Assembly: GCF_017308015.1 (NCBI RefSeq)
Contig: NZ_JAFKFW010000005.1
Span: 186,001 to 250,000, forward strand
Length of the DNA: 64,000 nt
Direction: 5' to 3'
Origin: Allobosea sp.
GTDB taxonomy: Bacteria > Pseudomonadota > Alphaproteobacteria > Rhizobiales > Beijerinckiaceae
Shown one piece after another: positions 40,446 to 50,925 of this stretch. The first letter of the stretch is position 1, and each line of letters opens with the position of its first letter. The notes beneath the pieces are model-generated. The model was not told the DNA's origin, searched no databases, and saw only the letters and a program-made list of their open reading frames with translations. The translations under genes and the position numbers were made by a program.

Positions 40446-42656
40446 ATGCGCCAGTCTGCATCTTCTCTGCCCGCCTTGGCCCAGCATGATCTGGTGTTAC
40501 TGGAGGAAGGGCGCCATCCCGACCCCTTCGCCGTTCTCGGCCGGCATGGCTTCGCCGGCGGCAGCTTCGTGCGCGCCTTCCTGCCCGGCTGCAACTATGC
40601 CGAACTCGTCACCGGAGAGGATGAGGAGCGCAACGCGGTGCCGATGGTCACGAACGGCGACGGCGTCTTCCAGGCGCCTGCGCCGGCGGATATCCCCTAC
40701 CGCCTCCGCATCTCCTGGCCGGATGGCATCGTCGAGGCGGCTGACCCCTATGCCTTCGGTCTGTCGCTGTCCGAGGACGATATCTATCTCTTCGCCGAGG
40801 GGCGGCATTTCGACCTCGCGACACGGCTCGGCGCGAATCCGCGCAGCTTCGACGGCATCGACGGCGTGCTTTTCGCCGTCTGGGCGCCTAATGCCTCCCA
40901 GGTGGCCGTTGTCGGCAATTTCAACGGCTGGGACGTCCGCCGCCACCCTATGCGCCGCCGGCTCGGACCGGGGATCTGGGAGCTGTTCATTCCCGGCATC
41001 GGCCCGGGCGCCGTTTACAAATACGCGATCACCGGGTCGAACGGCGAAAAGCTCCCCTGGAAGGCCGACCCGCTTGGCCGTCGGCACGAGGAACCGCCGC
41101 GCACCGGCTCGATCGTCTCCGCCGCCCCCGATTTTGAATGGGACGACGCCAGATGGCTGAAGAGACGCGAGCGGGCCAATCCGATGGCGGAGCCGCTCGC
41201 CATCTACGAGGTTCATGTCGGCTCATGGCTCAGGACGGAATGGGGCAGGATGGGCAGTTGGGAAGAGGCCTGCGACAGGCTGATCCCCTATCTCGAATAC
41301 ATGGGCTTCAGCCATGTCGAGCTCCTGCCGATCACCGAGCATCCCTTCGGCGGCTCATGGGGCTATCAGCCGCTCGGCCTCTTCGCTCCGACCGCGAGGC
41401 TCGGACCGCCCGAAGCCTTCGCCCGCTTCGTCGACCGCTGCCATGCCGCCGGCATCGGCGTGATCCTGGACTGGGTGCCGGCCCATTTCCCCTCGGACGA
41501 GCATGGCCTCGCCCGCTTCGACGGCACGGCTCTCTACGAGCATGAGGACCCTCGCCAGGGCTTCCATCGCGACTGGAACACGCTGATCTACAATGTCGGC
41601 CGGCGCGAGGTCCGCGGCTTCCTGATCGCATCGGCGCTATGGTGGTTGGAGACTTTCCATCTCGATGGCCTGCGCGTCGATGCGGTCGCTTCTATGCTTT
41701 ATCGAGACTACAGCCGCGAGCCTGGAGAATGGGTGCCGAACCATCTCGGCGGTCGCGAGAACCTAGAGGCGATCTCCTTCTTCCAGGAACTCAACACTCT
41801 GGTCGGCGCACGCGGGCGCGGCGCCATCACGATCGCAGAGGAATCGACGGCTTGGCCTGGCGTCACCGCGCCGGTCCATCACGGCGGACTCGGCTTCCAT
41901 TTCAAATGGAACATGGGCTGGATGCACGACACCCTGCGCTATTTCGCGCGGGATCCAATCCACCGCGGCTATCACGGCGACGACGTCACCTTCGGATTGA
42001 TCTACGCCTTCTCCGAGAACTTCGTGCTGCCGATCTCGCATGACGAGGTCGTCCACGGCAAAGGCTCGCTCATCGCCCGGATGCCGGGCGACGACTGGCA
42101 GCGCTTCGCCAATCTGCGGCTGTGCCTCTCCTTGATGTGGACCCATCCGGGCAAGAAGCTGCTCTTCATGGGCTGCGAGTTTGGCCAGGAGGAAGAATGG
42201 AATGTCGATGCGCCCTTCCCCTGGCCTGCCGACGACGACGTTCGCCGACGCGGCACAATGCAGCTCGTGCGCGATCTCAACGCCCTCTATCGCGGACACC
42301 CCGCGCTTCACCGCCTCGACCATCAGGCGGAAGGTTTCGGCTGGGTGATCGCGGACGATCAGGCCAACGCCGTCTTCGCCTTCACCCGCTCGGCCAGCGA
42401 CGGCAGGCACCCGCTGCTGGTGATCGCGAACATGACGCCGGTGCCGCGCCACGACTATCGCATCGGCGTCGCAGCCGCGGGGCTTTGGGCAGAGCGGCTC
42501 AATAGCGATGCCGAAATCTACGGAGGTTCCGGGCTCGGCAATGGCGGTCAGGCTGCGACGACGCCCCTCGCTTCCCACGGGCAAGCACAATCGCTTTCGC
42601 TGACCCTTCCGCCGCTCGCGCTTCTGGTGCTGGAGCATGCGGGAGCGGGCGAATGA
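40446..42656 (+). CDS. glgB: 1,4-alpha-glucan branching enzyme
   Basis: A 736-residue GH13 branching enzyme creating alpha-1,6 links in glycogen. N1 and N2 modules (about 10-210), then the barrel with [36 protein letters not shown] (nucleophile Asp), [11 protein letters not shown] (acid Glu) and [13 protein letters not shown], and a C-terminal beta domain. The start at 40446 gives the usual family length; the frame is open further upstream, but the exact EcfG promoter lies within that extension. Its last four bases overlap malQ (ATGA). Confidence 0.97.
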   Translation: MRQSASSLPALAQHDLVLLEEGRHPDPFAVLGRHGFAGGSFVRAFLPGCNYAELVTGEDEERNAVPMVTNGDGVFQAPAPADIPYRLRISWPDGIVEAADPYAFGLSLSEDDIYLFAEGRHFDLATRLGANPRSFDGIDGVLFAVWAPNASQVAVVGNFNGWDVRRHPMRRRLGPGIWELFIPGIGPGAVYKYAITGSNGEKLPWKADPLGRRHEEPPRTGSIVSAAPDFEWDDARWLKRRERANPMAEPLAIYEVHVGSWLRTEWGRMGSWEEACDRLIPYLEYMGFSHVELLPITEHPFGGSWGYQPLGLFAPTARLGPPEAFARFVDRCHAAGIGVILDWVPAHFPSDEHGLARFDGTALYEHEDPRQGFHRDWNTLIYNVGRREVRGFLIASALWWLETFHLDGLRVDAVASMLYRDYSREPGEWVPNHLGGRENLEAISFFQELNTLVGARGRGAITIAEESTAWPGVTAPVHHGGLGFHFKWNMGWMHDTLRYFARDPIHRGYHGDDVTFGLIYAFSENFVLPISHDEVVHGKGSLIARMPGDDWQRFANLRLCLSLMWTHPGKKLLFMGCEFGQEEEWNVDAPFPWPADDDVRRRGTMQLVRDLNALYRGHPALHRLDHQAEGFGWVIADDQANAVFAFTRSASDGRHPLLVIANMTPVPRHDYRIGVAAAGLWAERLNSDAEIYGGSGLGNGGQAATTPLASHGQAQSLSLTLPPLALLVLEHAGAGE

Positions 42657-44695
42657 CCGACGACATCTTGCGCCAGCTCGCTGCCCGCGCCGGCATCGCG
42701 CCCGAATGGACCGACCAGACCGGCGCCTTGCGACAGGTCTCGCCGGACAGTCTGCGCGCGATCCTGCTCGCGCTCGGCCTGCCCAGCGACACCACCGGAG
42801 CTCTGCGCAATTCGCTCGCCGCCGTCGAGGCGCTTCCCCTATCGGGCTCCGCGCGTTTCCTGACCGCCCGCGTGGGGCAGCCGATTGACATGCCCGCGAC
42901 CGGCAATGACGCCGGCGAATTCGAAGCCGAACTGGAGAACGGCACTCGCCGCATTCTCAAGGCAGAACGAGCGAGCGATCGCCTCGTTCTGCCGGCCTTC
43001 GACGCGCCCGGCTATCACACCCTCCATGTTGGCGAAGAGGCTATCACGCTCGCCGTCGCCCCGGCGCGCTGCGTCACCTTTGCCGATCTGTCGGGAGGCC
43101 GGACGGGCTGGGGTCTGGCCGCGCAGATCTATTCCCTGCGCAGCGCCGGTGACGGCGGGATCGGCAATTTCGCCGGCGTGGCCGCGCTCGGCCGGGCGGC
43201 GGCCCGCCTCGGCGCCGATACCTTGGCGATCAGTCCGGTCCATGCCCTCTATGGCGCCCTGCCCGGTCAGTTCAGCCCCTATTCGCCCTCGACCCGGCTC
43301 TTCTACAACCCGCTCCATGCCGATCCCGCCGCGGCTCTGCCCGACGCCCTGATCCGCGACGTCGTCGCGCGCGAGGGATTGGCGGCGGAGATGGAGCGGC
43401 TCTCCGGCCTCGACCGGATCGACTGGTTCGCCGCGACGCCACTCCGGCACCGCTTCCTGCGCGCGCTCTTCGATCAGTTGGTCCAGGCCGGAGAGAGCCG
43501 AGACGCCTTCGAACGCCATGCCGCGGAAGCCTCGCCGCTGCTGCGTTCCCATGCGATCTTCGAGGTCCTGCATGCGGCCGAGCTCGCGCGCGACCCCACC
43601 TTGCGAAGCTGGCGCGACTGGCAGCCGGGCTATCGCGACCCTGACAGCGCCAAAGTGAAGGCCTTCGCCAAGGCGCATGCGCGGGACGTCCGCTATCAGC
43701 TCTTCCTGCAATGGCTGACGAGCCACTCCTATGGCGCCGCTCAACGCGCCTGCAAGGACGCCGGCATGACCGTCGGGCTCATCGCCGATCTCGCCATCGG
43801 CATGGACGGCGCCGGCAGCCACGCCTGGAGCCGTCAGGACGAGGTCCTGCACGGGCTGAGCATCGGAGCGCCGCCGGACTATTACGCGGCCGATGGCCAG
43901 AACTGGGCGCTGACCACCTTCTCGCCGCGCGGTCTCGCGTCCAGCGGCTATGCGCCCTTCATCGAGACCTTGCGGGCTAGCCTGCGTCATGTCGGCGGGA
44001 TCCGGATCGACCACGTTATGGGGATGAGCCGGCTCTGGCTGATCCCGGAAGGCGCCGGCGCGCTCGACGGCGCCTATGTCAGCTTTCCCTCCGAGACGCT
44101 GTTCCGCCTGATCGCGCTCGAGTCTTGGCGCCATCGCGCCATCGTCATCGGCGAAGATCTCGGCACCCTGCCCTATGGCTTCCGCGACTACCTGCGCGAG
44201 CAGGGCGTGGCGGGACTGCGCGTCCTGCGCTTCGAACGGACCCAGTATGGCTATGTCCGGCCATGGGATTGGGATCGCGATGCGGTAGCTCTGACCAGCA
44301 CCCATGACCTCGTGCCGACTGCCGGCTGGTGGGCGGGTTCCGATCTCGACGCGCCGGGTGAGACAGGCGAAGCCGAGAATGTCAGGGCCTGGGATCGCGG
44401 CGTGCTCTGGGGCGCATTCAGGGATGCCGGGCTGGCGGAAGGCGAGCGGCCGACGCCGGAGGATACCGCTCCTGTCGTCGATGCAACGATCCGCTATGTC
44501 GCGGCGACGCCCTGCACCCTGAAGATCGTGCCGATCGAGGACGCCCTCGGCCTGCGCGTACAGCCCAATGTCCCCGGCACGACTGTCGAGAGGCCGAACT
44601 GGCGCCACCGTCTGGAAGGCAACGCCGCCCGGGTGCTCGATGGCGAGGGTCTCCGCGATCGATTGGCGCCGCTGGGAGACAACCGCTCAAATTGA
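42653..44695 (+). CDS. malQ: 4-alpha-glucanotransferase (amylomaltase)
   Basis: A 680-residue GH77 enzyme that disproportionates malto-oligosaccharides. The N-terminal extension (about 1-150) precedes the core with [13 protein letters not shown]-like opening (here [20 protein letters not shown]), [19 protein letters not shown] (catalytic region), [11 protein letters not shown] and the late [13 protein letters not shown]. It is coupled to glgB by a four-base overlap. Together with treY it could lead glycogen-derived maltodextrin into trehalose. It ends four bases before the stop of a convergent small gene. Confidence 0.95.
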   Translation: MTDDILRQLAARAGIAPEWTDQTGALRQVSPDSLRAILLALGLPSDTTGALRNSLAAVEALPLSGSARFLTARVGQPIDMPATGNDAGEFEAELENGTRRILKAERASDRLVLPAFDAPGYHTLHVGEEAITLAVAPARCVTFADLSGGRTGWGLAAQIYSLRSAGDGGIGNFAGVAALGRAAARLGADTLAISPVHALYGALPGQFSPYSPSTRLFYNPLHADPAAALPDALIRDVVAREGLAAEMERLSGLDRIDWFAATPLRHRFLRALFDQLVQAGESRDAFERHAAEASPLLRSHAIFEVLHAAELARDPTLRSWRDWQPGYRDPDSAKVKAFAKAHARDVRYQLFLQWLTSHSYGAAQRACKDAGMTVGLIADLAIGMDGAGSHAWSRQDEVLHGLSIGAPPDYYAADGQNWALTTFSPRGLASSGYAPFIETLRASLRHVGGIRIDHVMGMSRLWLIPEGAGALDGAYVSFPSETLFRLIALESWRHRAIVIGEDLGTLPYGFRDYLREQGVAGLRVLRFERTQYGYVRPWDWDRDAVALTSTHDLVPTAGWWAGSDLDAPGETGEAENVRAWDRGVLWGAFRDAGLAEGERPTPEDTAPVVDATIRYVAATPCTLKIVPIEDALGLRVQPNVPGTTVERPNWRHRLEGNAARVLDGEGLRDRLAPLGDNRSN

Positions 44696-44699
44696 TCAT

Positions 44700-44903
44700 T
44701 CAGGCGTGAGACGGCCTGACGACACCTAGCGGCCGCCGAGACAGATCCAGCGTTTCCGTAACGCAGCGGTAATGCTCGATAGCATCGCGCAAGGCAGCGC
44801 TCTCGATCTCGTCTGAGGAGCCGGGCGTGCATGCGCCCAGCATCTTCAGGCGGGATTGCGCGCGCAGCATGTCGATCGGGGAACGGATCGGAGCAACTTG
44901 CAT
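44700..44903 (-). CDS. Small hypothetical protein
   Basis: A 67-residue helical protein (SPIDMLRAQSRLKMLGACTP, then SAALRDAIEHYRCVTETLDL) with two Cys. GGAGG lies six bases before the ATG. An exact EcfG-type promoter lies 20-44 bases upstream. No family assigned; a stress-induced small protein by context. Confidence 0.6.
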   Translation of the reverse strand: MQVAPIRSPIDMLRAQSRLKMLGACTPGSSDEIESAALRDAIEHYRCVTETLDLSRRPLGVVRPSHA

Positions 44904-44922
44904 GGTTCACCTCCGGCGGCTG

Positions 44923-44947
44923 AACGCGCCTCGATATGCCGGGTTCC
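44923..44947 (-). promoter_or_regulatory. EcfG-type promoter for the 67-residue protein
   Basis: Minus strand: exact GGAAC-N16-CGTT, 20 bases upstream of the ATG at 44903. Confidence 0.65.
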
Positions 44948-45082
44948 GCAGACGAGCTGCGATGTTCCGACGCATCCTTTTCTGAGCGCTGGGCGTGATC
45001 GCTAGGCTGCGAAACCCAAAGCCTCGAAAGCGCGTTGGATTGGCGGCGGCTGCTCGGATCGGCCGGCGGAAACGGGGGTATC

Positions 45083-47647
45083 GTGACGCAGGCCTATTCG
45101 GTGCTGGCGACCTATCGGCTGCAGTTCCACAAAGACTTTCCCTTCGCGCGCGGCGCGGCGCTGGCCGGATACCTGCGCAGGCTCGGGATCAGCCATGCCT
45201 ATGCTTCGCCGATCCTGGCCGCCCGCGCCGGCTCGCTGCATGGCTACGACGTCATCAGCTATGACGAGGTCAACCCGGAGCTCGGTGGGATGGACGGGTT
45301 CCTGTCCATGGCCGAGGCGCTTCGCGCCGAAGGGATCGGCATCGTCCTCGACATCGTGCCGAACCATGTCGCCGTCGGCGGCGACGACAATGCGATGTGG
45401 CTCGACCTGCTCAAGAACGGGCGCGGCAGTCGCTATGCAGACTGGTTCGACATCGACTTCGACGATGCCGATCCGCTACTCGACGGACGGATCCACGCGC
45501 CTTTCCTCGGGGAACCCTTCGAGGAGGCACTTGCCGCTGGGAAGATCATGCTGGAGGAGGATCCCCAGCGGAGTGGTTTCGCCCTGCGCTATGGCGAGCA
45601 TCTCTTTCCGATCCGGCCGGAGGATGACGCCGAGCTGCGCGGTTACTTCCCAGAGGCCCGGCGCGATCCTGACGCCCTGCGTGCTCTGATCGAACGACAG
45701 CATTTTCATCTGGACTACTGGCGCAATGCCGGCGACCGGCTCAACTGGCGTCGCTTCTTCGATATCACCCAGCTTGCCGGCATGCGGATGGAGCGACGGG
45801 ACGCGTTCGAGGCGGCCCATCGCCTTGCCTTCTCGCTTTACGAAGGGGGCTGGATCGACGGCCTGCGTATCGATCATGTCGACGGCTTGGCCGATCCTGC
45901 CGGCTATTGCAGGGCTCTGCGAGCCCGTCTCTCGGCGCTGGCACCGCGACGCCCGGACTGGGCTGCACCCGGTCCAGCCTGGATCGTGGTCGAGAAAATC
46001 CTGGCATCCGGCGAGGCACTTCCCTCGGACTGGCAAACCGATGGAACGACGGGCTACGACTTCATGGATCAGGCCAGCGCGGTTCTGCATGCAGCAGATG
46101 AAGAGAACAGGCTCGGCCTGTTCTGGTCAGAGCTCAGCGGCCGGCCCGCGAACTTCGACGACGAGGAAATCGCGGCACGCCGCGAGATGCTGGACCATGC
46201 TTTCGACGGGCAGCTTGAAGCGATTACGGGCCGCCTGATGATGCTTTCCCAGGCTGCAGGCCGCGAGGCCGACATCCCTCGCGGCGCGATGAAGCGGGCC
46301 CTCGCAGCTATCACCTGCCACATGCGTTGCTATCGCACCTATCTGACCGGCGGCTGCGCCCCGGAAGATCCCGGTTCCGGCTTCAACGAGGCTGTGGCCG
46401 CCGCACGCGCGCAACCGCAGGCCGAGCTGCTCGCGATCGACTTCATCGAGGCCGTTTTGACCGGAATGGAGATGACTTTAGAACCGCGTGCCAGGCGCGC
46501 GGTGATCCGGCGCTTCAACCAGCTGACCTCGCCGCTCGCCGCCCGCAGCGTCGAGGATACGGCCTTCTATCGTTATGGACGGCTGCTCTCTCGCAACGAT
46601 GTCGGCTTCGATGCTGCGCGGTTGACACTGCCCGTCGAAGAATTCCACCGGGCGATGGCCGAGCGGGCTCATCTCCAGCCTGCCGCCATGCTCGCCTTGT
46701 CGACGCACGATCACAAGCGCGGCGCCGACGTCCGCGCCCGCCTCGCGACGATCAGCCGGGACCCGCAGTCCTGGATGGACGAGGTGCAAGGCTGGTTTGC
46801 AATCAACGCGACGATCCGGCCGGACGGCTTGGACCGGGGCGACGAATACATGCTCTACCAGATGCTCATCGGCACATGGCCGGCTAATGGGATCGCCGGT
46901 GACTACGCCGACCGCATCGGTGGGTGGTGGCGCAAGGCCTTGCGCGAGGCAAAGCTGCGCACCGGCTGGGCCGCGCCCAATCAGGCCTATGAACAGCTCG
47001 CCGAGGATTTCCTGCATGCCCTCCTCGACCCGCGCGGCAACCGGGGCTTCCACGATACGCTCAAGCGCTATCTCGCGCAGATCGGCCCGGCCGGCGCTCT
47101 CAATGGTCTCGCGCAGACCGTGCTCCAGTGCACCGCTCCAGGCGTCCCGGATATCTACCAGGGCAGCGAGTTCTGGGACCTGAGCATGGTGGATCCGGAC
47201 AACCGACGCCCTGTGGATTTTGCAGCGCGCGAGACAGCACTGCTGCAAGGCATCGATGAAGATCGCCTCCGCGCCGCCTGGAAAGACGGACGGATCAAGC
47301 AATTTCTTCTGGAGCGGCTCCTGAGGGCGCGGCGGCGCCATCCCGCATTGTTCAAGCGCGGCAGCTATCACCCTCTTTCCGTGAGAGGGCCACGGGCCGG
47401 CGACGCGATCGCATTCTGCCGCGAAACGGAGGAAGCGGTGCTCGCGGTCGTCTTGCCGATCGGCTGCGCAGCAGCGGATGTCGATGAAGCGCTTTCTCTG
47501 CGCGGGGAACGGTGGGGCGATACCGGCGTCACATTGCCGGCGACGGCCTCGCACTGGGAGCCGCTCCTCGGGCCACCGGCTTCGGAGAGACAGGTAAAGC
47601 TCGCGGATCGGGGGCTCGGCTGCCGCGTGCTGCTGGGCCATCGCTGA
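45083..47647 (+). CDS. treY: Maltooligosyltrehalose synthase
   Basis: An 854-residue GH13 enzyme that turns the reducing end of maltodextrin into a trehalosyl unit. The start is GTG at 45083 (GGGGG six bases upstream) because VTQAYSVLATYRLQFHKDF is the family N-terminus. Visible hallmarks: GISHAYASPILAARAGSLHG, DIVPNHVAVGGDDN, GLRIDHVDGLADPAGYCR (nucleophile Asp) and the unusual insertions of TreY. With treZ (convergent, 13 bases away) it forms the two-step trehalose pathway from glycogen. Confidence 0.96.
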   Translation: MTQAYSVLATYRLQFHKDFPFARGAALAGYLRRLGISHAYASPILAARAGSLHGYDVISYDEVNPELGGMDGFLSMAEALRAEGIGIVLDIVPNHVAVGGDDNAMWLDLLKNGRGSRYADWFDIDFDDADPLLDGRIHAPFLGEPFEEALAAGKIMLEEDPQRSGFALRYGEHLFPIRPEDDAELRGYFPEARRDPDALRALIERQHFHLDYWRNAGDRLNWRRFFDITQLAGMRMERRDAFEAAHRLAFSLYEGGWIDGLRIDHVDGLADPAGYCRALRARLSALAPRRPDWAAPGPAWIVVEKILASGEALPSDWQTDGTTGYDFMDQASAVLHAADEENRLGLFWSELSGRPANFDDEEIAARREMLDHAFDGQLEAITGRLMMLSQAAGREADIPRGAMKRALAAITCHMRCYRTYLTGGCAPEDPGSGFNEAVAAARAQPQAELLAIDFIEAVLTGMEMTLEPRARRAVIRRFNQLTSPLAARSVEDTAFYRYGRLLSRNDVGFDAARLTLPVEEFHRAMAERAHLQPAAMLALSTHDHKRGADVRARLATISRDPQSWMDEVQGWFAINATIRPDGLDRGDEYMLYQMLIGTWPANGIAGDYADRIGGWWRKALREAKLRTGWAAPNQAYEQLAEDFLHALLDPRGNRGFHDTLKRYLAQIGPAGALNGLAQTVLQCTAPGVPDIYQGSEFWDLSMVDPDNRRPVDFAARETALLQGIDEDRLRAAWKDGRIKQFLLERLLRARRRHPALFKRGSYHPLSVRGPRAGDAIAFCRETEEAVLAVVLPIGCAAADVDEALSLRGERWGDTGVTLPATASHWEPLLGPPASERQVKLADRGLGCRVLLGHR

Positions 47648-47660
47648 GCAGGTAACCGCC

Positions 47661-49379
47661 CTACGACAGGAAGGCGCGGAACGACCTGGGCCCGAGGCGC
47701 AGGCCGTCCGCTCCATTTTCCACCTCGCCCAGAGCGAAGATCGCCGCGCCGTCCGCCAGGCCACCGGCCACAGCATCGTCGCCGAAATTCGCCATGAGCG
47801 TCAAAATCCCTCCGCCAAGGGCCCAGGATGCGCGAACCGCGGATGGGCCGAGTGCTGCCGCGCCCGTGCTGCGACAGCCGTCGAGATAAGGGGCGACCCG
47901 GTCGCGCCTGAGCATGATGAGCTGCCGGTAGAAAGCCCTCCATCCCGCGCCATCGTCGGCGGCGACAGGCTTGCTGGCAGCGAAGGTTGCCGCGGCATTG
48001 GGATCGAAAAGCGGTCGCTCCCTTTCGGGATCGACATGGGCGAATTCGTGCCTGCGACCTTCCCTGACAGCTTGGGCGAGCTCCTCGTGATGATCGGTGA
48101 AATACAGGAAGGGAGCGCGGCTGCCCGCCTCCTCGCCCATGAAGATCAGGGGGATTTGTGGGGTCAGCAGCAGCAGCGCGACGGCGACCCTGACCGCGGC
48201 CGGATCGGCCAAAGCCAGCAAGCGTTCGCCGAACAGGCGGTTGCCGATCTGGTCATGGTTCTGCAGGCAGTTGACGAAGCGAGTGGGCGTCAAATGTGCG
48301 CTCGGCCGCCCGCGTGGCTCGCCGCTGAAGGAAGCGGTCTCGCCCTGGAACGCGAAGCCTTCCGCCAGCACACGCGCAAGATGGCGGGCCGGTTCGGTGG
48401 CGAAGCTGCCGTAATAGGTGGTGGCCTCGCCCGTCAGCAGGACATGGACGGCGTGATGGAAATCGTCGTTCCACTGCGCGTCGAAATGCGAGAGCAACCG
48501 GGAGTCGTTGGCATCGTTCTCAACAACGAGCTGGATATCGCGCTCCGCCGGGATGGCATTGCGGACCTCCCGCTCGAACTCCATGAGGAAATCGAGCGAG
48601 GGAATGGCATGGACGGCGTCTAGCCGCAGCCCATCGAACCGGTATTCGTCAAGCCATTGGATCGCGCAGGCGATAAAATAAGCGCGGACCTCCGGGCGAT
48701 CGAAGTCGATCGCCGCACCCCAAGGCGTATGGCTGCCGCGGCGGAAGAATTGCGGCGCATAAGCGTGCAGATAGCAGCCATCCGGGCCGAAATGATTGAA
48801 AACGACGTCGAGATGGACAGCGAGTCCGAGTTCATGCGCCTGATCGACCAGTCGCTTCAATTCGCTGGGAGATCCGTAGGCGGCGGCCGGCGCGAAAGGT
48901 AGAACGCCGTCATAACCCCATGACCGCTCGCCCGGGAAATCGGCGATGGGCATCAGCTCGACGGCCGTGACGCCCAATTCGGCGAGACGCGGCAATTCCG
49001 CGGCTATCCCTGCGAAGCCGCCGGCAAGGCCGGGATGAATTTCGTATAGTACAGTCTCACGCCAAGGCCTGCCGCACCAGCCGCCGCAGCGCCAGGAATA
49101 AGCCGAGTCAGTAAGGACGCTCCAGCCATGAACCCCGCCCTTCTGCTGGCGCGAGGCGGGGTCCGGGAAGGTCAGCCCGTCCGGAGAGCGATAGCGGTAA
49201 CGGGTTCCGAACGGCAGATCGGCGCGGTGCTCGAACCAGCCGCCGCCGGTCGCGGCCATCGGAAGGCTAACCGGTTCTCCGTCGATGTCGATCGAAACCG
49301 TCGCGAGCGCGGGCGCCCATAACCTGAACGTCGCAGCCGAGCCAGTCCTCCAGGCGCCGAAGCGAAAGATCCCCGTCAT
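47661..49379 (-). CDS. treZ: Malto-oligosyltrehalose trehalohydrolase
   Basis: A 572-residue GH13 enzyme releasing trehalose from the TreY product. The start at 49379 (MTGIFRFGAWRTGSAATFRLW) matches the family N-terminal module; the open frame upstream has no similarity. Barrel motifs: AVHLDVVFNHFGPDGCYLHA, GLRLDAVHAIPSLDFL (nucleophile Asp), VVENDANDSRLL (acid Glu) and FVNCLQNHDQIGNRLFGERL. It is convergent with treY, so the two are not one operon. An EcfG-like promoter lies 82-107 bases upstream. Confidence 0.95.
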   Translation of the reverse strand: MTGIFRFGAWRTGSAATFRLWAPALATVSIDIDGEPVSLPMAATGGGWFEHRADLPFGTRYRYRSPDGLTFPDPASRQQKGGVHGWSVLTDSAYSWRCGGWCGRPWRETVLYEIHPGLAGGFAGIAAELPRLAELGVTAVELMPIADFPGERSWGYDGVLPFAPAAAYGSPSELKRLVDQAHELGLAVHLDVVFNHFGPDGCYLHAYAPQFFRRGSHTPWGAAIDFDRPEVRAYFIACAIQWLDEYRFDGLRLDAVHAIPSLDFLMEFEREVRNAIPAERDIQLVVENDANDSRLLSHFDAQWNDDFHHAVHVLLTGEATTYYGSFATEPARHLARVLAEGFAFQGETASFSGEPRGRPSAHLTPTRFVNCLQNHDQIGNRLFGERLLALADPAAVRVAVALLLLTPQIPLIFMGEEAGSRAPFLYFTDHHEELAQAVREGRRHEFAHVDPERERPLFDPNAAATFAASKPVAADDGAGWRAFYRQLIMLRRDRVAPYLDGCRSTGAAALGPSAVRASWALGGGILTLMANFGDDAVAGGLADGAAIFALGEVENGADGLRLGPRSFRAFLS

Positions 49380-49460
49380 CGACAAGTATCGCGTCGGGGA
49401 CGCCGGTATCTGCACGCCATGCCTATTCCCTGCCGTCGCCATCTGTTGTGCCGGGTCGCA

Positions 49461-49486
49461 AACCGGCAACGCACCTCCGAAGTTCC
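49461..49486 (-). promoter_or_regulatory. EcfG-like promoter for treZ
   Basis: Minus strand: GGAAC, 17 bases, GGTT (one mismatch), 82 bases upstream of treZ. Divergent partner of the exact site at 49537. Confidence 0.4.
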
Positions 49487-49536
49487 GGCTTTTTCTCGTA
49501 ATTTGTACGCATTGGAACAATCGGCGCGGGACAAAG

Positions 49537-49561
49537 GGAACGCCTGCGGCGCCGTCCCGTT
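49537..49561 (+). promoter_or_regulatory. EcfG-type promoter for yciE2
   Basis: Exact GGAAC-N16-CGTT, 36 bases before the ATG at 49598. A half-like TGTACG-N4-GGAACA sequence (49504-49519) lies further upstream. Confidence 0.65.
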
Positions 49562-49597
49562 TTGTGGGAATACGCAACCCCAAAACGGGAGATGACG

Positions 49598-50101
49598 ATG
49601 GGTTGGTTTTCAAAGGACATCGCAACGATGGACGACCTCTTCGTCCACACGCTTCAGGACATCTATTATGCGGAGAACCAGATCAGGAAGTCGCTTCCCG
49701 ACATGATCGCGAAGGCGACGAACTCCGAGCTGAAAAGCGGGTTCGAAACGCACCTTCGTCAGACCGACGGGCATATCGACCGGCTCAAACAGGTCTTTCG
49801 CCTGCACGGCGCGGAGGAAAAGGGGGTCACCTGTCCCGCGATCGACGGCATTCTCGAAGAAGCCAGCGATATTGCCGGAGACGTGGCCGACAAGCAGGTG
49901 CTGGATGCCGCATTGATCGCCGCCGCACAGGCCGTCGAGCATTACGAGATCACGCGCTACGGCACCCTGGTTGCCTGGGCCAAGCAACTCGGCCGCGAGG
50001 ATTGCGCCTCCCTCCTGCAGCAGACGCTCGATGAGGAGGACGCCACCGACAAGAAGCTGTCGAAGCTCGCCCTAAGCGGCGTCAATCGAAAAGCGGCCTG
50101 A
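49598..50101 (+). CDS. YciE/DUF892 ferritin-like protein (second copy)
   Basis: A 167-residue four-helix ferritin-like protein: TMDDLFVHTLQDIYYAENQI, then AAAQAVEHYEITRYGTLVAW near residue 110, providing the Glu and His metal ligands. ATG at 49598 is six bases from GGGAG and is preferred over the ATG at 49592. A paralog of the gene at 12033. It ends 17 bases before a 30-base palindrome and 53 bases before a Crp/Fnr gene. Confidence 0.93.
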   Translation: MGWFSKDIATMDDLFVHTLQDIYYAENQIRKSLPDMIAKATNSELKSGFETHLRQTDGHIDRLKQVFRLHGAEEKGVTCPAIDGILEEASDIAGDVADKQVLDAALIAAAQAVEHYEITRYGTLVAWAKQLGREDCASLLQQTLDEEDATDKKLSKLALSGVNRKAA

Positions 50102-50117
50102 GCGAGCCGACAACGAC

Positions 50118-50147
50118 CCGCCACTGTACGGCTCCGTACAGTGGCGG
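50118..50147. promoter_or_regulatory. Perfect 14-bp inverted repeat with TGTACG-N4-CGTACA core
   Basis: Arms CCGCCACTGTACGG and CCGTACAGTGGCGG with a CT centre lie between yciE2 and the crp gene. No T-run, so it fits an operator or a processed end better than a terminator. The core matches the 13629-13644 palindrome. Confidence 0.5.
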
Positions 50148-50154
50148 AACGCTC

Positions 50155-50925
50155 ATGCCATTCGATCGTTTTGCGCTGATGGCGGAGCATCATGACTTTT
50201 TTCTAAGAAAGCTCAGTCTCGGCACCGAGCTGTCGCCGGAAGACCGTTCCGCGCTGGTCGGGCTTTGCACGCCCGCTCGGCGGGTCGAGCCGCGGACTGA
50301 TCTCGCAGACGAGGGCAGCCCACGCGGCGGCCTCATCCTGGTTCTGAGCGGCTGGGCCTGCCGCTATCGCGTTCTGGCAAATGGCAATCGCCAAATCACG
50401 GGCCTCCTGCTTCCGGGCGATTTTTCTCAGCCTTTCGGCATCACGCCGCAGAGATGGTCCTGCTCGCTGATGGCTCTGACGCCAGCCACGGTCTGCGAGC
50501 TTTCGCCGCGAGCGCTACGCTCTCTTGCCCTGGCTCACCCAACCATCGAGGATGCGCTTTGGCTTGACCTTTATCTTGAGCGTGACTTCGCCAGCGAACT
50601 TATCGTCAGTCTCGGCCGGCGTAGTGCGAGCGAACGCCTCGCCTGCATGCTGTGCGAGATTTACTCCAGATTGAAAGCCGTTGGGTTGGTCGATGAACGG
50701 AGTTTCGACCTGCCGGTCACACAAGCCGATCTGGCGGACCTGCTGGGATTATCGGCCGTCCACATCAATAGATCGCTCATGGATCTGCGTCGGCGCCGGC
50801 TCATCACCTGGCATGGCCGTCGCTTCGAAATCCTACGCCTGCACGAACTGCTCGATCTTGCCCAGGTCGAACCGGTTTATTCTGCTTCCTTGTTGTCCGG
50901 GACCCCGGAGGTAGCTCATGGATGA
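50155..50925 (+). CDS. Crp/Fnr family transcriptional regulator
   Basis: A 256-residue regulator. Effector domain about 15-130 and winged helix about 185-235 with LADLLGLSAVHINRSLMDL, which shares the LSxVHxNxxL recognition pattern with the regulators at 9109 and 60178. No Fe-S cysteine pattern. Its last eight bases overlap the start of an HWE kinase, so kinase and regulator are translationally coupled. A 30-base palindrome ends eight bases upstream and may be its autoregulatory site. Confidence 0.92.
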   Translation: MPFDRFALMAEHHDFFLRKLSLGTELSPEDRSALVGLCTPARRVEPRTDLADEGSPRGGLILVLSGWACRYRVLANGNRQITGLLLPGDFSQPFGITPQRWSCSLMALTPATVCELSPRALRSLALAHPTIEDALWLDLYLERDFASELIVSLGRRSASERLACMLCEIYSRLKAVGLVDERSFDLPVTQADLADLLGLSAVHINRSLMDLRRRRLITWHGRRFEILRLHELLDLAQVEPVYSASLLSGTPEVAHG

